64,000 bases of DNA, from positions 62,001 through 126,000 of the forward strand of contig NZ_JACJRU010000007.1 of the NCBI RefSeq assembly GCF_014697425.1, given 5' to 3'. Positions within the stretch are counted from its first letter, which is position 1. Each line of letters starts with the position of its first letter. Below are positions 59,520 to 64,000 of this stretch, piece by piece. A program made the position numbers and the translations under genes. The notes under the pieces were generated by a model, which had not been told where the DNA came from, made no database searches, and saw only the letters and a list, made by a program, of their open reading frames with translations. The DNA comes from Nostoc sp. FACHB-110. Its GTDB lineage: Bacteria; Cyanobacteriota; Cyanobacteriia; Cyanobacteriales; Nostocaceae.

Positions 59520-60737
59520 CTATTCCCTATTCCCTGCTTTAACCACCTCTGGATTGAATTTTTTGAGTGCAGCGATCGCATGTAATTTTACCTGTTCATT
59601 CTGGTCGTTTGCTAGCGCAGTTAATAATGGGATAGCTTGTTGATTGCCTAATTGTCCTAAAGATAAAGCGATCGCACTTTTAATATTGGCAGTTTCTGTG
59701 GCTGGGTGGGGCGATTCCAGCAATTCCAGCAAAATTTCTGTAGCTTTTGTAGTTAATTGTGGTTTTTCGACTCGTCCTAAAACTGTGACAATTTCCTGGC
59801 ACAATATTTCTGATTTAGTTTGGTTTAACGCCTGCTGTAAATATTCCAAACCCGAAATTGTCCCTACCCAAACTAAAGCCCGAATAATTTCTAGTTGTAA
59901 GGTTATGGGTGTATTGGCTGACATCAGCACGGAAAATAAATGTTGGGTAGCCTTATCACCACCAAGCCGAGAAAGAGCAACGGCTGTAGCGCTACAAACA
60001 TCTATATTGAAGTCATAAAGCTTGGGTTGGAGTTTGGTGACTAAATTTAATTCCGCAGTTAAATCGGGGCGAAAACTTAAACCAAGTATAGCGATGCGCC
60101 TAATTGCCGCCACCACATCATCTAAAGCGTTGATGAGTACAAGTGGTACACGTTCATCATGAAAGCTGCTGAGGGCTTCTAGGGCGGTGGCGCGGACTGC
60201 AACTTCAGTATCTTGTACCACAGTCAATAAGGGTGTAATGGTTTCTGGAGTGCGAATATAAGCTAGCGATCGCACTGCCAAAAGTCTGGTATCATCTTGA
60301 TTTAAGAGTTCTGAGAGTTGGGTAATTGCTAAACTCCCCATTTGCCCTAGTGCTGTAGCGGCGATCGCTTTTAATTCTTCATCATCGCTAGTTTTGAGCA
60401 ATTCTACCAAAGGTGCGATCGCCTCTGGATGCTGAAACTCGCCTAAAGTCCGCGCCGCATACCAACGCAATTCTTCCTCTGCTTCATCATTTTCTAAAAT
60501 TTCAATCAGTGGGGGAATCGCAATAGCACCCAAGCGAAGTAAAACCTTGGTAATTTCCCAACGCTGCTGAAAATCGCCCATTTCTAAAACAGGCAGTGCT
60601 AATTTCAGTAAATCTTCTGAATACTGCTCATTTTTCAGCACAATCAACTGTTGCAGGTATTGAATCAACACTGACCAATCACCAGCATCATACGCCGTCT
60701 GTGCCTGTCTTAAAAGCTGGTTAATATTACCTTCCAT
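59520..60737 (-). CDS. nirB: HEAT-repeat protein, probable NirB
   Basis: A 405-residue protein of about ten HEAT repeats of the PBS-lyase type (for example DEAEEELRWYAARTLGEFQHPEAIAPLVELLKTSDDEEL, repeated every 31-37 residues). It is soluble and should be a protein-binding scaffold. In Anabaena 7120 a gene in this position between ntcB and nirA (nirB) is required for full nitrite reductase activity. The symbol is by position and memory and is the least certain of this group; a phycobilisome-lyase-like role is the alternative. Confidence 0.65.
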   Translation of the reverse strand: MEGNINQLLRQAQTAYDAGDWSVLIQYLQQLIVLKNEQYSEDLLKLALPVLEMGDFQQRWEITKVLLRLGAIAIPPLIEILENDEAEEELRWYAARTLGEFQHPEAIAPLVELLKTSDDEELKAIAATALGQMGSLAITQLSELLNQDDTRLLAVRSLAYIRTPETITPLLTVVQDTEVAVRATALEALSSFHDERVPLVLINALDDVVAAIRRIAILGLSFRPDLTAELNLVTKLQPKLYDFNIDVCSATAVALSRLGGDKATQHLFSVLMSANTPITLQLEIIRALVWVGTISGLEYLQQALNQTKSEILCQEIVTVLGRVEKPQLTTKATEILLELLESPHPATETANIKSAIALSLGQLGNQQAIPLLTALANDQNEQVKLHAIAALKKFNPEVVKAGNRE

Positions 60738-60876
60738 AATAAAGTTTGAAAAAGTATGAAGTCTGAAATTTTATCTTTTTGTCGGTTGACCTGTAACAAA
60801 AATCTGTAAAAAGAGAAAAATATCAAGGATGAATTCAAAATTTAAGTTTGGCAAGGCAAGATATGAGTTAATTTTA

Positions 60877-60960
60877 TACTTCATACTTCACACTTCATAC
60901 TTCATACTTCACACTTCACACTTCATACTTCACACTTCATACTTCACACTTCATACTTCA
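60877..60960. repeat. STRR array (ACTTCAT/ACTTCAC)
   Basis: About twelve ACTTCAT or ACTTCAC heptamers in a row, ending at the stop codon of the Rieske lipoprotein gene. Confidence 0.9.
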
Positions 60961-60961
60961 G

Positions 60962-61384
60962 TTAACTTTTCACCAAAACGGAATCGCCCTCAATTTTAGC
61001 GGTGTAGGTTTTTAAAGGTTTTTTAGCTGGGCCTTTTTTTACTTGACCATCAGTGCCATATTCTGCACGGTGACAGGGACAGGCGAATTTTTTGGCATCA
61101 GCTTTCCAGTCTACGGTGCAGCCTTTATGAGTACAGGTAGGGTCAACAGCAACCAGATTAGCAGCTTTAGATGTACCCACTACCAGAACATCCCCAACAG
61201 GGGAACCTTTAACCAACAGTTGACCTTTTTGGTCTAGGTCTTTAGTAGTGCCTACTTTTTGCCAGCTTCCAGCAGCTTCAGATGTTTGTGTATTGGTCTG
61301 GGAAGTACAGGCTGCAATAGCCACTGGTAGGTTACTAGCTATTAAACCTAAACCAACCCAATTGATAAAATCACGACGTTTCAT
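60962..61384 (-). CDS. Rieske 2Fe-2S protein, exported lipoprotein-like
   Basis: A 140-residue protein. The N-terminus MKRRDFINWVGLGLIASNLPVAIAAC has a twin-arginine-like start, a hydrophobic core and a lipobox-like cysteine (IAAC). The Rieske ligands are CTHKGC and CPCHRAEYG. Unlike PetC it is short and has no large insertion, and fits the group of small cyanobacterial Rieske proteins of unknown partner. It is divergent from nirA across a 530-base region; a redox link to nitrite reduction is a guess from position. Confidence 0.85.
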   Translation of the reverse strand: MKRRDFINWVGLGLIASNLPVAIAACTSQTNTQTSEAAGSWQKVGTTKDLDQKGQLLVKGSPVGDVLVVGTSKAANLVAVDPTCTHKGCTVDWKADAKKFACPCHRAEYGTDGQVKKGPAKKPLKTYTAKIEGDSVLVKS

Positions 61385-61914
61385 AGTTGTGGAAATTATT
61401 TGTCATTAGAATAACAGCGATCGCTTGCTCTACGGTTAGCAGCTTCTCCAGACTTTAGCATCAACATCATACTGATGTGATTTAGCGACTCTTTTACATC
61501 ACTTATCTGCTCAGTGTAATGCAAAAAACGCATTATTATGATGCAAAATTAGAAATTTTACTAGGATTTTGTAGCTAATTATACGATTTTATCATAAATC
61601 TGACTTTAACCTTAAAAGTGTCGAAATTGTTACATAAACAATTGCTCTGTTTACTTGCTAAATATTCCCTATGTAAAAGATGACAAATTGTCTCCCAAAC
61701 CTTACGAAGTCGCGTTCAATCTAAAATTCTGAGTCAATTCATCAGTAGATAAATTATTTCAGAACGCACTAAAAACTTAAAAATTAGCAATAATTAAATA
61801 TTCAATTTAAAGCCACCAAATACTCGTAGAAACAACATCCAAACTACGGGTTGATTGATATTGGCTCAAGAAACCTGAAGTTCTCACTGGATTAGCAATA
61901 ATGAGAGTTGACTC
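61385..61914. other. Divergent control region and long nirA leader
   Basis: 530 bases without a gene. From the promoter at 61571-61612, the nirA transcript would start near 61619 and carry a leader of about 295 bases, long enough for NtcB control or attenuation. No clear riboswitch or terminator was found in it. Confidence 0.55.
61571..61612 (+). promoter_or_regulatory. NtcA-activated (class II) promoter of nirA
   Basis: GTAGCTAATTATAC (61571-61584) matches GTAN8TAC, and TAACCT (61607-61612) matches TAN3T exactly 22 bases later. This is the canonical NtcA-activated arrangement, in which the NtcA site replaces the -35 box. It predicts induction of nirA in the absence of ammonium. Confidence 0.82.
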
Positions 61915-63540
61915 ATGACAGATACAGGAACCACTACCAAAACCAGCGTCAATAAATTCGAGAAATTCAAAGCTGAAAAAGACGGACTCGCAGTTAAAGC
62001 CGAAATCGCCAAATTTGCCGCCCTCGGATGGGAAGCAATGGACGAAACAGACCGAGATCATCGACTCAAATGGGTAGGCGTATTTTTCCGCCCAGTTACC
62101 CCAGGCAAATTTATGATGCGGTTGCGGATGCCGAATGGTATTCTTACCAGTGATCAAATGCGAGTTTTGGCAGAAGTATTACAGCGTTATGGTGATGATG
62201 GTAGTGCTGACATTACCACTCGGCAGAATATTCAATTGCGGGGAATCAGAATTGAAGATTTACCCGATATCTTCAATAAATTTCACGCCGTCGGTTTAAC
62301 CAGTGTGCAGTCTGGGATGGACAACGTTCGCAACATCACAGGCGATCCCGTCGCGGGGCTAGATGCAGACGAATTGTTTGATACACGAGATTTGGTGCAG
62401 CAAATTCAAGATATGCTCACCAACAAAGGACAAGGCAACCCAGAGTTTACCAACCTCCCCCGCAAGTTTAATATTGCCATCACAGGTGGAAGAGACAATT
62501 CAGTTCACGCCGAAATCAACGACTTAGCATTTGTTCCTGCATTTAAAGAAGGGAGTGGGGAATTGGGAGTGGGGAGTGGTGAATCTCCTACTCCCTACTC
62601 CCTACTCCCTACTCCCCAAAAAATCTTCGGGTTTAACATCCTGGTTGGTGGCTTTTTCTCCGCCAAACGCTGCGATGCTGCAATTCCTCTCAATGCTTGG
62701 GTAGCACCTGAAGATGTAGTGGCTGTATGTAGAGCCGTTTTAGAAGTGTTCCGAGACAACGGTTCACGCGCAAACCGCCTGAAATCGCGCTTGATGTGGC
62801 TAATTGATGAATGGGGTATAGATAAGTTTCGCGCCGAAGTCGAACAGCGTTTAGGTAAATCATTGTTACCTGCTGCGCCCAAAGACGAAATTGATTGGGA
62901 AAAACGCGACCATATCGGCATATACAAGCAAAAACAACCAGGATTTAACTATGTAGGCTTTCATGTTCCCGTTGGGCGGTTGTATGCCGAAGATATGTAT
63001 GAAATTGCGCGGCTCGCAGAAGTGTATGGTAGTGGTGAAATTCGACTAACAGTTGAACAAAATATCATCATTCCGAATATTTCTGATGGTAGCCTCGCAA
63101 CATTTTTAGCAGAACCCCTACTAACAAGATTTTCCATCAATCCGGGGGCATTGGAGCGATCGCTTGTTTCCTGCACAGGCGCACAATTTTGTAACTTCGC
63201 CCTCATCGAAACCAAAAACCGCGCCTTAGCCACTATTCAAGCCTTAGAAGCAGACTTAACCTTCACCCAACCAGTCCGCATTCACTGGACAGGTTGTCCT
63301 AACTCCTGCGGACAGCCACAAGTTGCAGACATCGGCTTAATGGGTACTAAAGCCCGCAAAAATGGCAAAGCCGTAGAAGGTGTAGACATCTATATGGGTG
63401 GCAAAGTCGGCAAAGACGCGCACTTAGGAACCTGCGCCATCAAAGGCGTACCCTGCGAAGACTTACAGCCAGTACTACAAGAACTACTCATTAAACACTT
63501 CGGCGCAAAACTCAAACAAGAAGCCTTGGTGGAAGTGTGA
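61915..63540 (+). CDS. nirA: Ferredoxin-nitrite reductase
   Basis: A 541-residue enzyme that reduces nitrite to ammonium with electrons from ferredoxin. It contains the two ferredoxin-type halves with RMRMPNGILTSDQMRVLAEV and DITTRQNIQLRG. The siroheme/4Fe-4S cysteines are in SCTGAQFCNFALIETK and HWTGCPNSCGQPQ. Residues 213-235 are encoded by an in-frame heptamer repeat (see 62551-62617), absent from the fold core. nrtA follows 281 bases later, the beginning of the nir operon's transporter genes. Confidence 0.96.
   Translation: MTDTGTTTKTSVNKFEKFKAEKDGLAVKAEIAKFAALGWEAMDETDRDHRLKWVGVFFRPVTPGKFMMRLRMPNGILTSDQMRVLAEVLQRYGDDGSADITTRQNIQLRGIRIEDLPDIFNKFHAVGLTSVQSGMDNVRNITGDPVAGLDADELFDTRDLVQQIQDMLTNKGQGNPEFTNLPRKFNIAITGGRDNSVHAEINDLAFVPAFKEGSGELGVGSGESPTPYSLLPTPQKIFGFNILVGGFFSAKRCDAAIPLNAWVAPEDVVAVCRAVLEVFRDNGSRANRLKSRLMWLIDEWGIDKFRAEVEQRLGKSLLPAAPKDEIDWEKRDHIGIYKQKQPGFNYVGFHVPVGRLYAEDMYEIARLAEVYGSGEIRLTVEQNIIIPNISDGSLATFLAEPLLTRFSINPGALERSLVSCTGAQFCNFALIETKNRALATIQALEADLTFTQPVRIHWTGCPNSCGQPQVADIGLMGTKARKNGKAVEGVDIYMGGKVGKDAHLGTCAIKGVPCEDLQPVLQELLIKHFGAKLKQEALVEV
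62551..62617. repeat. STRR inside nirA, in frame
   Basis: GGGAGTGGGGAATTGGGAG-type units are followed by CTCCCTA repeated four times and CTCCCC. The two halves are complementary (GGGAGT.. with ..ACTCCC) and could fold. It encodes GSGELGVGSGESPTPYSLLP and a few more residues without breaking the frame. Confidence 0.85.
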
Positions 63541-63655
63541 AGTATGAAGTATGAAGTATGAAGTATGAAGTATGAAGTATGAAGTGTGAAGTCTGAAGTC
63601 TGAAGTATGAAGTGTGAAGTATGAAGTCTGAAGTCTGAAATTTTAGACTTCTACT
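63536..63655. repeat. STRR array after nirA
   Basis: About a dozen GAAGTAT/GAAGTGT/GAAGTCT heptamers run from the nirA stop. On the opposite strand these are the same ACTTCAT-type unit as upstream of the RND permease and near the Rieske lipoprotein gene. Confidence 0.9.
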
Positions 63656-63821
63656 CATATTTATGCAAAACCTCTCTCAAACTCTCATTCCTCTGCGAAC
63701 TCTGGTTACTGAGCGACTTGTACCGAGCGTTCGCGCAGCGTCTCCGTCAGGAGAAGTCGAGGTAAGTCGAAGTATGCGCCTTGGCGGTTCGTAACTCCTA
63801 CAAATGACAAAGGACAAATTA

Positions 63822-64000
63822 ATGACCAATCTTTCCCGCAGAAAATTTATTTTTACCACTGGTGCAGCCGCCGCCGCTTCTATTGTTGCTCATGGTTGTT
63901 CCAGTAATACAGCCTCCAATGGCGGTAACAACCCATCCGCCGCACCAGTATCTAACGTCACCTCTGCAAATGCGCCCAAAGTCGAAACAACCAAAGCCAA
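63822..64000 (+). CDS. nrtA: Nitrate ABC transporter substrate-binding lipoprotein, N-terminus only
   Basis: The 59 visible codons encode MTNLSRRKFIFTTGAAAAAS, a twin-arginine/hydrophobic signal and the lipobox AHGC, followed by a low-complexity Ser/Thr/Asn/Pro linker. This is the pattern of cyanobacterial NrtA, which binds nitrate and nitrite in the periplasm. The position after nirA is that of nrtA in the nir operon. ATG 63822 has AGGA eight bases upstream; an in-frame ATG at 63804 is less likely. The right edge cuts the gene. Confidence 0.88.
   Translation, partial: MTNLSRRKFIFTTGAAAAASIVAHGCSSNTASNGGNNPSAAPVSNVTSANAPKVETTKA

Overview
The window reads as chromosome of a filamentous, heterocyst-type cyanobacterium (Nostoc/Anabaena/Calothrix group). 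The grounds are a cyanobacterial atp operon with split b/b' subunits, allophycocyanin core genes apcE-apcA-apcB-apcC, a one-piece tmRNA whose tag reads ANNIVKFARKEALVAA, frequent GCGATCGC (HIP1) octamers, many heptanucleotide short tandem repeats (STRRs) between genes, xisH/xisI, and a ntcB/cnaT/nirA/nrtA nitrate-assimilation block. No strain can be named from the sequence alone.

Layout. 1-6.7 kb (minus strand): a GTPase running off the left edge, then the ATP synthase genes atp1-atpB(a)-atpE(c)-atpG(b')-atpF(b)-atpH(delta)-atpA, transcribed leftward; a hairpin follows atpA and no gamma gene lies within the window. 7.2-14.3 kb: a methyltransferase, a VWA/PP2C/protein-kinase signalling triad, a PIN toxin-antitoxin pair, a ComB-like phosphatase and a secreted protein. 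14.4-20.8 kb: phycobilisome core genes and ssrA. 21-31 kb: hybrid histidine kinase, lone ABC permease, HD protein, RND efflux pair and tRNA-Gly(CCC).

31.3-51.3 kb is an accessory island. Its most interesting content is a set of plus-strand genes: a DUF4007 protein, a 1179-residue ATPase, a PD-(D/E)XK-like protein, a DndC-like PAPS-reductase-family protein, a DUF262/DUF1524 (GmrSD-like) protein, an SF2 helicase overlapping a MORC-like GHKL ATPase, and a stand-alone cysteine desulfurase. Together they suggest a sulfur-dependent DNA-modification and restriction system related to, but lacking the usual DndB/D/E of, phosphorothioation. Between its two halves lie xisI/xisH, Uma2, an orphan antitoxin, an Rpn-like nuclease and a cluster of short repeats ending in ATCTTGCACC, as if the locus had been invaded.

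51.5-57.3 kb: housekeeping genes ppa and panD, an MBL-fold protein that has lost its metal motif, a Rieske oxygenase and a protein with three nearly identical repeats. 57.3-64 kb: the nitrate-assimilation region. cnaT, ntcB, a HEAT-repeat gene (probably nirB) and a Rieske lipoprotein face left; nirA and the start of nrtA face right, driven by a textbook NtcA-activated promoter. nirA carries an in-frame STRR. Assignments rest on reading motifs by eye; no database search was run.
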